Part shown: piece by piece, positions 49,839 through 57,903 of the stretch | Layout: every line of letters begins with the position of its first letter | Position numbering within the stretch: the first letter of the stretch is position 1 | NCBI GenBank assembly: GCA_020632695.1 | Contig: JACKFB010000005.1 | Span: 248,001 to 312,000 of the forward strand | Origin: Deltaproteobacteria bacterium | GTDB taxonomy: Bacteria > Myxococcota_A > UBA9042 > PHBI01 > JACKFB01 | Reading direction: 5' to 3' | DNA length: 64,000 bases | The notes under the pieces: model-generated | What the model was told of the DNA's origin: nothing | The model's database searches: none | The model's input: the letters and a program-made list of their open reading frames with translations, nothing else | Translations under genes and position numbers: made by a program

Positions 49839-50971
49839 GTGCCGGCCTCGGCGTCGCCCTCGAGCGGCACCCAGCCGGTGATCTCCAGGTCGTAGCCGCT
49901 GAGCCCCTTGAAGGTGCGCGGCTGGCCCGTGATGACCCGGATCTTCCGCACCCCGATGTCGTGCAGGATCTGGGCGCCGATGCCGAAGTCGTGAAAGCCC
50001 ATGGCGACGCCGGTGTGCCGCGGGGTCGGGCTCCCATCGGTCGGCTCGGCGTATTCGGCGACCCGCGCGTCCAGCGGCTCGTCGTCAGCGTCGGGGCGCA
50101 GGTAGAGCAGCACCCCGGCGCCCTCGGCTGCCATCATCCCCAGCGCCCGCGCCAGCCGCGACTGCGCCGTGAGCAGGTCCAAGCCGAACACGTCCGCCAC
50201 CGTGTCCGCGCGGTGCACCCGCACCAGGGTGGAGGCGTCGCCCCACGGCTCGCCGATGCTCAGGGCCACGTGCACCTGCCCGCTGGCGGTGTTCTCGTAG
50301 CAGCGTAGCAGGAAGTCCCCGTGCGCCGTCGGCAGCAGGGCCCGGCTCACGCAGGTCACCAGCCGCTCGTGCCGCAGCCGGTACGCGATGAGGTCGGCGA
50401 CGGTGACGACGGGGATGTCGTGCAGGCTCCCGAACGCGAGCAGCTCCGGCAGCCGCGCCATGGTCCCGTCGGGGTTCATCACCTCGCAGATGACCCCCGC
50501 CGGCGAGAGCCCCGCCAGGCGGGCCAGGTCGACCGAGCCCTCGGTCTGGCCGGTGCGCACCAGCACGCCCCCGCGCCGCGCGCGGAGCGGGAACACGTGG
50601 CCGGGCGTGGTGAAGTCGGCGGGGCCGGAGGCCGGGTCGACCGCCGCGCGGATCGTCGCCGCGCGCGCCGCCGCGCCCATGCCGCGATGCTCGCGATGGT
50701 CGATGCTCCGGGTGAAGGCGGTGCCCAACGGCGCCGTGTTCTGGCGCACCATCGGCTCCAGGCCCAAGGCGTCGGCCCGATCCTGCGAGAGCGCCAGGCA
50801 GATGAGGCCGCGGGCCTCGTTGGCCATGAAGCGGATGTGGGCCGGCTCCACCAGCTCGCCCGCGACGACCAGATCGCCCTCGTTCTCACGGTCCTCGTCG
50901 TCCACGAGGATGACCATGCGCCCGGCCCGGATGTCGTCGAGCGCTCGTTCGATCGATGCGATGGCAGCCAC
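49835..50971 (-). CDS. RibBA-like fusion (DHBP synthase / GTP cyclohydrolase II) with altered active sites
   Basis: The protein (378 residues from GTG 50971, which has GGAG six bases upstream) aligns throughout with RibBA. Residues ~1-200 are the RibB fold: VDDEDRENEGDL is intact, and GHVFPLRARRGGVLVR and GVICEVMNPDGTMARLPEL are present. However, the usual RAGHTEA reads RTGQTEG, which loses the catalytic His, and the TGxSAxxR loop reads GMGAAAR. The C-terminal RibA fold keeps LVRVH, GVLLYLR and GIGAQILHDIGVRKIR but lacks the zinc-binding cysteines (SECLTGDVFGSxRCDC is replaced by RADTVADVFGLDLLTA). Degenerate RibA halves (RibBX) are known; loss in both halves is unusual. A GTG at 51091 would add a 40-residue non-conserved N-terminus. 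Confidence 0.85.
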   Translation of the reverse strand: MAAIASIERALDDIRAGRMVILVDDEDRENEGDLVVAGELVEPAHIRFMANEARGLICLALSQDRADALGLEPMVRQNTAPLGTAFTRSIDHREHRGMGAAARAATIRAAVDPASGPADFTTPGHVFPLRARRGGVLVRTGQTEGSVDLARLAGLSPAGVICEVMNPDGTMARLPELLAFGSLHDIPVVTVADLIAYRLRHERLVTCVSRALLPTAHGDFLLRCYENTASGQVHVALSIGEPWGDASTLVRVHRADTVADVFGLDLLTAQSRLARALGMMAAEGAGVLLYLRPDADDEPLDARVAEYAEPTDGSPTPRHTGVAMGFHDFGIGAQILHDIGVRKIRVITGQPRTFKGLSGYDLEITGWVPLEGDAEAGT

Positions 50972-51195
50972 GGGCGCTCCGACGGCGAGTGGTAGGCGCT
51001 GGGAGAGCGGCCTGGACGTCGCGCGGGCCCCGGCGGAGCCTCGCGGCGTCCCGGTCGGCTCTGTAGCATGGGGGGGCGGAGGCGTCGACACCCTCTGGAG
51101 GGCCGGAGCCGCCCCGCGCTTCCTCGAGCTTGACGCTCCCGCCCCGGCAGGCGATCGTCCCGGGCCTCCCGAGCCGGGACACCCGGGGAGCGATG

Positions 51196-52203
51196 ATGGC
51201 GATGATGAAGAAGAATGTAGCGATCGTGGGCGCGACCGGCGCCGTAGGGCAGGAACTGCTGGCCGTGCTCGAGCGGCTCGAATATCCCGTGGGGACGCTG
51301 AGGCCGCTGGCCTCGCCGCGATCCGCCGGGAGCACCGTGCGGTTCGCGGGGCGCGACGTCACGGTCGAGGTGGCCGGCCCCGAGAGCTTCGCCGGAATCG
51401 ACGTCGCCTTCTTCTCGGCGGGCGCGACGCGCAGCCGCGAGCTGGTGCCCCACGCCCGGGAGGCCGGCGCCCTGGTCATCGACAACTCGTCGGCGTTCCG
51501 GATGACGCCCGACGTGCCGCTGGTCGTGCCCGAGGTGAACCCGGAGGCGCTGCGCGGGCACCAGGGGGTCATCGCCAACCCGAACTGCGTGGCCGCCATC
51601 CTCACCGTGGCCCTCGCTCCGCTCCGCCAGCTCGGCGCCATCCGCCGGCTGGTCATCGCCACCTACCAGTCCGCCAGCGGTGCCGGAGCGCGCGCGATGG
51701 AGGACCTGGAGGTCCAGACCCGCGCCGCCCTCGCCGGTGAGCCGGTGGTCGCGAAGGTGCTACGCCACCCCTACGCCTTCAACCTCTTCAGCCACGACAG
51801 CGCCGTCGAGGACAACCTCTACAACGGCGAAGAGAACAAGGTGGTCGCGGAGACGCGGAAGATCCTGGGTCAGCCCGATCTCGGCATCTCGATCACCTGC
51901 GTGCGGGTGCCGGTGCTGCGCGCCCACACCGAGGTGGTCAACGTCGAGTTCGACCGCGCCGTCGACGTCGAAGCCGCCCGCGATGTGCTGGCCGCGGCCC
52001 CCGGCTTGGCCTTGGTCGACGATCCCGCCGAGAACCACTTCCCGATGCCCAACGAGACCTCCGGCACCGACGCCGTCCGGGTGGGCCGCGTCCGCCGCGA
52101 CCCTTCTTGCGACCACGCGCTCAACCTCCTGATCTGCGGAGATCAGCTGCTCAAGGGGGCCGCGCTCAACGCCGTACAGATCGCCCAGGCGCTGCAGGAC
52201 TGA
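51196..52203 (+). CDS. asd: Aspartate-semialdehyde dehydrogenase
   Basis: Asd reduces aspartyl phosphate to the semialdehyde, the branch point to lysine/diaminopimelate, threonine and methionine. The protein (335 residues) has the NADP-binding start VAIVGATGAVGQELLAVLE, SAGATRSRE, the catalytic Cys in VIANPNCVAAIL, and a YQSASGAGARAMEDL segment. Four clustered ATG codons (51193, 51196, 51202, 51205) leave the start ambiguous. I chose 51196, five bases after GGGGAG. It is divergent from the ribBA-like gene and followed by mtnD-mtnB, so methionine synthesis and salvage are adjacent. Confidence 0.96.
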   Translation: MAMMKKNVAIVGATGAVGQELLAVLERLEYPVGTLRPLASPRSAGSTVRFAGRDVTVEVAGPESFAGIDVAFFSAGATRSRELVPHAREAGALVIDNSSAFRMTPDVPLVVPEVNPEALRGHQGVIANPNCVAAILTVALAPLRQLGAIRRLVIATYQSASGAGARAMEDLEVQTRAALAGEPVVAKVLRHPYAFNLFSHDSAVEDNLYNGEENKVVAETRKILGQPDLGISITCVRVPVLRAHTEVVNVEFDRAVDVEAARDVLAAAPGLALVDDPAENHFPMPNETSGTDAVRVGRVRRDPSCDHALNLLICGDQLLKGAALNAVQIAQALQD

Positions 52204-52219
52204 GGCGAGCGAGGGACCC

Positions 52220-52765
52220 ATGGCGCGACTCATCCCCCTCTGGACCGGCCGCCCGCTGGACGATCCGACGGCCATCGCCGAGTTCCTGGCGCCGCGAGGC
52301 GTGGCCTTCGCGCGCTGGGAGGTCGGCTCCGAGGCCACCGCCCTCGCGGCCCGCGAGGCGCTCGACGACGACGCCCGCGAGCGGCTGGTCGCCCTGTTCC
52401 GGCTGGAGCTGGCGCGCCTCGCCGACGCGGAGGGCTACCCGGCCGCCGACGTGGTCGCCGTGCGTGCCGTCCCCGGCGTCGACGAAGCGCTGGCTCGCTT
52501 CGACCGCGTCCACTTCCACGACGACGACGAGGTGCGCGCGATCGTCGGCGGCCGAGGCGCGTTCGGCTTCGTCGGGGACGACGGCCGCCAGTTCCTGCTC
52601 GAGGTCGAGGCGGGCGACTTCATCAGCGTCCCCGCCGGGATGTGGCATTGGTTCTACTGCGACGACGAGCGCACGATCACGGCGATCCGGCTCTTCCGCG
52701 ACAGCGCGGGTTGGACGCCGCACTACCGCTCGACCGAGCGCGGGGTCCCCGCGGTCCATGGCTGA
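52220..52765 (+). CDS. mtnD: Acireductone dioxygenase
   Basis: The 181-residue cupin oxidises acireductone in the methionine salvage pathway, giving formate and the keto-acid precursor of methionine when iron-bound. The metal ligands are readable: His98 and His100 with Glu104 in HFHDDDEVR, and His143 in PAGMWHWF. The start is 16 bases after asd, and its stop overlaps mtnB by eight bases, so asd-mtnD-mtnB looks like one operon. The other salvage genes are outside the window. Confidence 0.93.
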   Translation: MARLIPLWTGRPLDDPTAIAEFLAPRGVAFARWEVGSEATALAAREALDDDARERLVALFRLELARLADAEGYPAADVVAVRAVPGVDEALARFDRVHFHDDDEVRAIVGGRGAFGFVGDDGRQFLLEVEAGDFISVPAGMWHWFYCDDERTITAIRLFRDSAGWTPHYRSTERGVPAVHG

Positions 52766-53411
52766 GGCCGCCGAGGCTCGCTCGCTCGACGAGGCCTCGC
52801 GGGCGTCCCGCCTCAGGCTGGTCGAGCTGGCCACCCGCTACCACGCCGCGGGCTGGATGCTCGGCACCTCGGGCAACCTGAGCGCGCGCTTCCACGGCAC
52901 CGACGGGCGGTCACGGGCGGTCCTGACGGCCTCCGGGTGTGACAAGGGCCGCCTGGGACCGGAGGACTTCGTCGAGGTGGATCTGGACGGCCGGGTCCAC
53001 GCCGCGGGCCCGCAGCGCAAGCCCAGCGCCGAGACCTCGATCCATCTCGCGGTCTACCAGCGGCTCCCCGATGTGGCCGCCGTGCACCACGTCCACACGG
53101 TGGCCTCGACGCTGGCCCGGCCAGCAACCGGCGGGGTGCCCGGGGAGATCACCTTCGAGGGCCTCGAGATGATCAAGGGCTGGGGCCTGTGGGAGCCCGG
53201 CGCGGCGGCCCCCCTCCCCGTCTTCCCGAATCATGCCCACGTCCCCGACATCGCTCGGGATCTGGGCTCCTGGCTCGACACACCGCGTCCCGTGCCAGCG
53301 ATGCTGATCGCGGGGCACGGGATCACGGCGTGGGGCCGCACTCCCGAGGACGCGCTCCGTCATGTGGAGATCACCGAGTTCCTGTGCCGTGTGGTCCAGC
53401 GGCTCGGCTGA
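52758..53411 (+). CDS. mtnB: Methylthioribulose-1-phosphate dehydratase
   Basis: The 217-residue class II aldolase-fold enzyme dehydrates methylthioribulose 1-phosphate in methionine salvage. Typical elements are GWMLGTSGNLSARF (phosphate/substrate loop), KPSAETSIHLAVYQRLPDV, the zinc-binding VHHVHTVAST and AMLIAGHGITAWG. The ATG at 52758 lies inside the mtnD gene, eight bases before its end, which implies coupling. It converges on the repeat-tailed gene 13 bases away. Confidence 0.93.
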   Translation: MAEAAEARSLDEASRASRLRLVELATRYHAAGWMLGTSGNLSARFHGTDGRSRAVLTASGCDKGRLGPEDFVEVDLDGRVHAAGPQRKPSAETSIHLAVYQRLPDVAAVHHVHTVASTLARPATGGVPGEITFEGLEMIKGWGLWEPGAAAPLPVFPNHAHVPDIARDLGSWLDTPRPVPAMLIAGHGITAWGRTPEDALRHVEITEFLCRVVQRLG

Positions 53412-53423
53412 TCTCCCGGCGAC

Positions 53424-53861
53424 CTACTTCTTCTTCTTGCCGTCGTCGGCCTTCGCGTCCTTGGCGTCGGCCTTCGCGTCCTTGGCGTCGGCCTTCGCGT
53501 CCTTGGCGTCCGCCTTCGCGTCCTTGGCGTCGTCCTTGGCCTCGGCCTTGGCGTCGTCCTTCGCAGCCTTGGCCTCGTCCTTCGCCTCCTTGGCGTCATC
53601 CTTGGCCTCGGCCGCCGGCGCCGGCGCCGGCGCGGGGACCTCCTGCCCGGTGGGCGCCGCGCCCAACGACGCCCACACGACCTCCATCCGGTCGCCCAGG
53701 GACGCCAACGTGTCGACGAGGAGCTGCACTTCCTTCTCGGTGTAGTCCTTCTTCTCCCCAAGACCTGACGCTGCCACGGCCTCTCGGGCCACGGTCCGCG
53801 CGGACATGTGGTCGAAGCGTGCCTCCAGGCTGGTCACCACTTGGTCGAAACCGCTGCTCAT
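53424..53861 (-). CDS. Helical protein with Lys-Asp-Ala repeat tail, unknown
   Basis: I do not recognise the family. The 145-residue cytoplasmic protein has an amphipathic N-terminal half (MSSGFDQVVTSLEARF, EKEVQLLVDTLASLGDRMEVVW). A Pro/Ala hinge (about residues 75-85) leads to a tail of KDDAKDAKADA-type repeats ending KKKK, highly charged and probably helical. The tail is coded by imperfect 18-base repeats. Phasin-like or histone-H1-like proteins share this style, but neither is demonstrated. The start has AGGAG at good spacing. A near-consensus promoter lies about 90 bases upstream, suggesting strong expression. Confidence 0.65.
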   Translation of the reverse strand: MSSGFDQVVTSLEARFDHMSARTVAREAVAASGLGEKKDYTEKEVQLLVDTLASLGDRMEVVWASLGAAPTGQEVPAPAPAPAAEAKDDAKEAKDEAKAAKDDAKAEAKDDAKDAKADAKDAKADAKDAKADAKDAKADDGKKKK

Positions 53862-53949
53862 GTCGTTCTCCTGGGGGCTCCCCCGCGCCGCAGGGGAGTC
53901 CAAGTCACCGGAACTGTGTGGGAAATGCGGATGGCTCGCGCCGTGCGGG

Positions 53950-53977
53950 ATTATAACAGTGCCCCGACGGGGGTCAA
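53950..53977 (-). promoter_or_regulatory. Near-consensus sigma-70 promoter
   Basis: On the minus strand TTGACC (53977-53972), a 16-base spacer and a perfect TATAAT (53955-53950). This is exceptional in such GC-rich DNA. It points to the Lys/Asp/Ala-repeat gene, with a leader of about 80 bases. The spacer contains CCCG/CGGG arms. Confidence 0.65.
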
Positions 53978-54075
53978 CCGAGCCCAGGGAGGCCGATCTC
54001 GTCGTTGTGGCGGGTAGGCCGGGACCCTATACTGTGCAGCGGGCGCCGAACAGGCGCCGAACGCCCGGAGTATCC

Positions 54076-55902
54076 ATGCATTCCCGACTTCGTGTCGCCG
54101 GCCTCGGCGCTCTCGCCCTCCTCGCGCTCGCCGCCTGCGGTGACGAGAAGATCGTCGCAGTCGGTGGCGGCAAGCTCGACGCCACCACCCTGCCGGTCGG
54201 CGACGTGGCACCCGGTGACGCGCCCTCGGGGCCCGACGCCGACGTGCCGACCAAGCCCGGTGAGCTCGGTCGGGAGATCGTGCTGCTGCACGACACCAGC
54301 GGTGACACCCAGATCGCCATCCAGTCCCAGCTCTTCGTCCGGGCGAAGGTCATCGACTACAGCGTCTCCGGGCCGGCCGTCGGCGTCACGGTGCACTACG
54401 CGCTCGTCGTGGGCGCGGACGCCGGCGACGCCCACCTGAGTTCGAACGCCGCCACCACCAACGCCAACGGCGAGGTCGGCATCACGATGCTCACCGGCGC
54501 CGTTCCCGACGTGCACTACGAGATCGAGCTCACCGCCGAGGGCGCCGACCCGGTACGCCTGCCGGTCTTCGTCACCGACTCGCCCAAGGGCGACATCCGC
54601 GTCCAGCTCGCCTACGAGGGCCCCATCGCGGTGAAGAGCGTACACGTGCGTCTCTTCCCCTCGACCTACACCTGCGGCACCTACAACCCGACGAACGTGG
54701 CCGACGAGATCGCCCTCGCCGACGTCATCAAGCCGGGCATCTCCTCGGGTCAGGACATCCTGTGGACCGGCCTGCCCGACGGCCAGAAGTACACGATCGC
54801 CGCGACCGCGCTCTCGCCCTCGGGCTCGCTGGCCGCCTCGGGTTGCATCGACGGCGTCGTCGTCATCGGTGAGCAGGAGAACAAGGTCACCCTGACCATG
54901 TACCTGCTGACGCTCAACCCGGCAGGCACCTACGACTCGGAGAGCGTGCTCGATTTCACCGGCGCCATCCCCGGCCAGCTCGGGCAGATCGTCGACCAGA
55001 TCGTCCTGCTCTTCAACAACCCCGGGAAGTTCCTCATCGACGCGGTGAAGGACCTGGTGAAGAGCTGGGTGCCGGCCATCATCGTCGACCCGATCTTCTC
55101 GCTCTTCGAGAACCAGCTCGCCGACATCGTGACCGACTGGATGCTCAACAAATCGCCGGGGTGGATCCAGGACATCTTCACCATCGGTCAGGATCTCACC
55201 CAGGTCGTCAACAAGCTGACCATGCTGGCGACGCTCCAGATCTCGAAGCTGAACAACCAGTACTACGTGCAGGGGGTCCTGAACTGGAAGGGCCTGGTCC
55301 TCTACTGGCACTACGGGTGCGCCAAGGAGGGTCAGCCGGGCTACGACCCGGAGTGCGGCAAGAACTCGTTCTCGATCGATGACTTCGGGAACACGGAGTT
55401 CCCGCAGGACATCATCAGCGGCAAGTTCACCGGCTCGATCATCGACTTCGACAAGCTCGACATCGACAACCACACCATCAAGATCAACTACGGCAAGCTG
55501 ATCATCTTCGTGCTGAACGAGCTGATCCTCCCGGCGATCTCGGGCCAGCACAACCTCACCGACGCCATCCTCTCCTTCGTGAACTGCGGCTCGATCGCCA
55601 ACGGCTTCACCAGCGGCCTGCTCGGCTCCCTGGCCAGCCTCTTCGGCATCAGCAAGAGCGACCTCGAGGACTTCTGCGTCGACGGCATCACCCTCATCGT
55701 CAGCCCGGTGGAGATCATCATCGGGAACCTGGCGCTGGACTCGCAGCTCCGACTCCAGGGGAGCGCCGTCCTCATCGACTCCTCGCAGAACCTGCTCGTG
55801 GACCACATCGTGGACGGCATCTGGCTCGGCCACGTGGAGTCCGACGGCCAGGCCGGGCCGTCCTTCGACGGCACCTGGTTCGCCGACCGCGTCCAGCCCT
55901 GA
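54076..55902 (+). CDS. Large secreted lipoprotein, unknown function
   Basis: The 608-residue protein has a lipoprotein signal peptide (LRVAGLGALALLALAACG, Cys ~20). After an Asp/Pro-rich linker comes an Ig-like beta region (residues ~75-180, with VHYALVVGADAGDA and GEVGITMLTGAVP). The C-terminal two thirds contain long amphipathic and hydrophobic segments without clear membrane spans. They look like a repeated helix-plus-strand design (IVDPIFSLFENQLADIVTDWM, LIIFVLNELILPAISGQHN). I know no named family. The start at 54076 places the signal peptide at the N-terminus; the same frame runs upstream without homology. Confidence 0.7.
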   Translation: MHSRLRVAGLGALALLALAACGDEKIVAVGGGKLDATTLPVGDVAPGDAPSGPDADVPTKPGELGREIVLLHDTSGDTQIAIQSQLFVRAKVIDYSVSGPAVGVTVHYALVVGADAGDAHLSSNAATTNANGEVGITMLTGAVPDVHYEIELTAEGADPVRLPVFVTDSPKGDIRVQLAYEGPIAVKSVHVRLFPSTYTCGTYNPTNVADEIALADVIKPGISSGQDILWTGLPDGQKYTIAATALSPSGSLAASGCIDGVVVIGEQENKVTLTMYLLTLNPAGTYDSESVLDFTGAIPGQLGQIVDQIVLLFNNPGKFLIDAVKDLVKSWVPAIIVDPIFSLFENQLADIVTDWMLNKSPGWIQDIFTIGQDLTQVVNKLTMLATLQISKLNNQYYVQGVLNWKGLVLYWHYGCAKEGQPGYDPECGKNSFSIDDFGNTEFPQDIISGKFTGSIIDFDKLDIDNHTIKINYGKLIIFVLNELILPAISGQHNLTDAILSFVNCGSIANGFTSGLLGSLASLFGISKSDLEDFCVDGITLIVSPVEIIIGNLALDSQLRLQGSAVLIDSSQNLLVDHIVDGIWLGHVESDGQAGPSFDGTWFADRVQP

Positions 55903-56038
55903 TTCCAGCCCGCAGGCGCCCCCGCCGCGCGGCCCCGTCGGCCGCCGGCGATGGGGCGCGACGGCGTCGGGTCCCTCCGGGGCGCCCGGGTTCACCGGCG
56001 TTGACGGCGCGCGGCCCCTACCCCAGGATACCCCGGCC

Positions 56039-56539
56039 ATGCGCCAGACCCTCCCCTGCTTCATCCTCGCGACGCTCCTGCTCGGCTGCGCCCACCCGCA
56101 GATCGTCCCGCTCATCGGCGAGGACCCCGAGATCTACGAGCTGCTCGGCAAGTCGCCCGACGACGACCCGCGCCTGTCGCCCCTGGGAGCGGCGCGCCGC
56201 CTGCACCAGGCCCTCATCCAGCAGGACGCAGAGGTCGCCTGGACGCTACTCGCCGAGACGACCCAGCGCGCCCTCGACGAGCGCGCCGCGGCGATCGGCG
56301 TCAGCGGCCGCGAGCTGCTCGACGCCTCCACGCTCCCCGGCTCCGGCGGCACCGTCCACAAGGTGCGCTACGAGGTGATCTTCTTCGGCCCCGACCTGAG
56401 CGACCTTCGCCTGGCGGCGCCGCTGGCCGCCGACGCCGACGAGGCCGTGGTCGAAGCGGTGGCCTCCACCGGCCAGGTCCTCCCGCGCACGTTCATCCGC
56501 ACGCGCGACGGCTGGAAGCTCCACCTGCTCGAGTTCTGA
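56039..56539 (+). CDS. Small lipoprotein, unknown function
   Basis: The 166-residue lipoprotein has a signal peptide ending FILATLLLGCAH, with lipidation at the Cys (~16). The mature part is mostly helical (PEIYELLGKSPDDDPRLSPLGAARRLHQALIQ) followed by beta-rich sequence, and resembles the NTF2-like/DUF4440 style of small accessory folds. No partner is obvious. It follows the large lipoprotein by 136 bases on the same strand and may be cotranscribed. Confidence 0.6.
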   Translation: MRQTLPCFILATLLLGCAHPQIVPLIGEDPEIYELLGKSPDDDPRLSPLGAARRLHQALIQQDAEVAWTLLAETTQRALDERAAAIGVSGRELLDASTLPGSGGTVHKVRYEVIFFGPDLSDLRLAAPLAADADEAVVEAVASTGQVLPRTFIRTRDGWKLHLLEF

Positions 56540-57125
56540 GAGGGAACACCCTCTGAGGCCGCAGGCCGCCCGCGCCGTCACAGCCGGGCCCTCCCAGCCC
56601 AACCCAAGCGGCCCGGGGCTGCCTCGCGTCCTTCACGCCCGAGCCCCCCAGCACCTCCCACGCGCACCGTGCTCCAGGCGTCGCCGCGCTCCCAGGCGAG
56701 GCCGTCCTCCCACGCGACCTTCACGCCGAAGGCGCCGGGCACGTCCAAGGCGCCGCCGTGGACCTACGCGTCCCGTGGACCTGCGCGTCGCCTTGCGCCC
56801 ACGCCGACGCGCCGCCGTGCTCGCGCGCTCGCAGGCGTCGCCGTCCTCCCACAGGCCCCGTGCTCCCAGGCGTCGACCGCCTCGAGCGGTGACACGGCTC
56901 ACCTCGCGAATGCCCGGCACCCGCCGCCCGGCAGCGTCCCTGGCGAGCACGCCACACCATCGAGACGCCGAGGACACATGCCGCGGTCGGTCAGTGCATC
57001 GGCCGGTACAGCCCGGCGACGACGCCGAGGATCTGCGTCGCCCGGCGTTCGCCCGCGCGCTGCCTTCGCCAGACGGGAAGCACGCCCCGCCCACCCCCGG
57101 GTCGCGGCCTCACCCCCGCGGTCGG
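56540..57125. other. Long intergenic region between lipoprotein gene and lexA
   Basis: These ~585 bases hold no convincing gene. From 56640 to 56900 the sequence is a patchwork of imperfect repeats of CAGGCGTCGCCG- and CCACGC-type elements. At 56981-57062 lies a clear duplicate of the lexA 3' end. The small open frames are Arg/Ala-rich without codon-position signal. Confidence 0.6.
56981..57062 (-). repeat. Duplicated 3' end of lexA
   Basis: Bases 56981-57062 repeat 57116-57197 with about ten mismatches in 82, offset by 135 bases. In the lexA frame the copy reads TQILGVVAGLYRPMH followed by a stop, against TQILGVVAGLYRTMH in LexA. Only the last ~24 codons plus the sequence after the stop are copied, so it is a fragment and not a gene. 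Confidence 0.8.
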
Positions 57126-57803
57126 TCAGTGCATCGTCCGGTACAGCCCGGCGACCACGCCGAGGATCTGCGTCTCCCGGAACTCGTCCGCGCGCACGTA
57201 GATGGGCGCCATCGCCGGGTTCGAGGGCTGGAAGCGGATGCGGTCGCCCTCGGGGAAGTAGCGCTTCACCGTCGCCTCCCCCTCGATCCAGGCCACCACG
57301 ATCTCTCCCGCGGGCGCGTGGTTCTGCTTCTTCACGAAGATGAAGTCGCCGTCGTGGATCCCGTCACCGATCATCGACTGGCCCACCACCTTGAGGGCGA
57401 AGAGCTCGCTCTGGCGGCCGATGAAGAAGCGGTCGATCTTGACGGTGTCCTCGACGTTCTCCACGGCCAGGATCGGCGTGCCGGCCGCGATGCGTCCGAG
57501 CAGCGGGATCTCGACCATGTCGTCATGGAGGGGCACCGCGTCGAGGGCGCGCTGCCGAGCCTCGTCGCGCCCCGGGAAGTCCACCGGGACCACGGCGCGA
57601 GACTTCGACTCCTCACGGGTGAGGTAGCCCTTCCGCTCGAGCGCCTTCAGGTGGTCATTCACGCCGTTGGTCGAGCGAATCCCCAGCTCGAGCCCGATCT
57701 CACGAATCGTCGGCGGGTATCCGTCCCGATCGATCGCGTTCTGAATGATCCCGAGAACCTGCGCCTGGCGCTGAGTAAGCTTGTCCCGCGTTCGACCCGC
57801 CAT
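57126..57803 (-). CDS. lexA: LexA repressor
   Basis: LexA represses SOS genes and cleaves itself when RecA is activated. The 225-residue protein has the winged-helix DNA-binding domain (IREIGLELGIRSTNGVNDHLKAL), the cleavage site Ala107-Gly108 in GRIAAGTP, the catalytic Ser143 in VVGQSMIGDG and Lys180 in ATVKRYF. All residues needed for self-cleavage are present. The ATG at 57803 is ~55 bases after the predicted transcription start; the promoter carries a putative LexA operator, consistent with autoregulation. Confidence 0.96.
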   Translation of the reverse strand: MAGRTRDKLTQRQAQVLGIIQNAIDRDGYPPTIREIGLELGIRSTNGVNDHLKALERKGYLTREESKSRAVVPVDFPGRDEARQRALDAVPLHDDMVEIPLLGRIAAGTPILAVENVEDTVKIDRFFIGRQSELFALKVVGQSMIGDGIHDGDFIFVKKQNHAPAGEIVVAWIEGEATVKRYFPEGDRIRFQPSNPAMAPIYVRADEFRETQILGVVAGLYRTMH

Positions 57804-57862
57804 CGCCGCCTCCTCTCGCCCCCGCCATGGGGTCGATGATGGAACTCTCCACCTGAGGGCGC

Positions 57863-57902
57863 AGGATACTGAACACGCGTTTCCGCGTCAACTTTGTTCA
57901 GT
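57863..57902 (-). promoter_or_regulatory. lexA promoter with putative LexA operator
   Basis: On the minus strand TTGACG (57891-57886) and TATCCT (57868-57863) are separated by 17 bases. The spacer reads AAACGCGTGTTCAG, which matches the GTTCAG-type operator I recall for Myxococcus LexA. A perfect inverted pair ACTGAAC (57868-57874) / GTTCAGT (57896-57902) brackets the site. LexA binding here would block its own promoter. Confidence 0.6.
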
Positions 57903-57903
57903 G

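Noticed and set aside
56633..57094. 153-codon minus-strand frame between the small lipoprotein and lexA
   Set aside because: Arg/Gly-rich without codon-position signal, and it reads the lexA-tail copy in the wrong frame.
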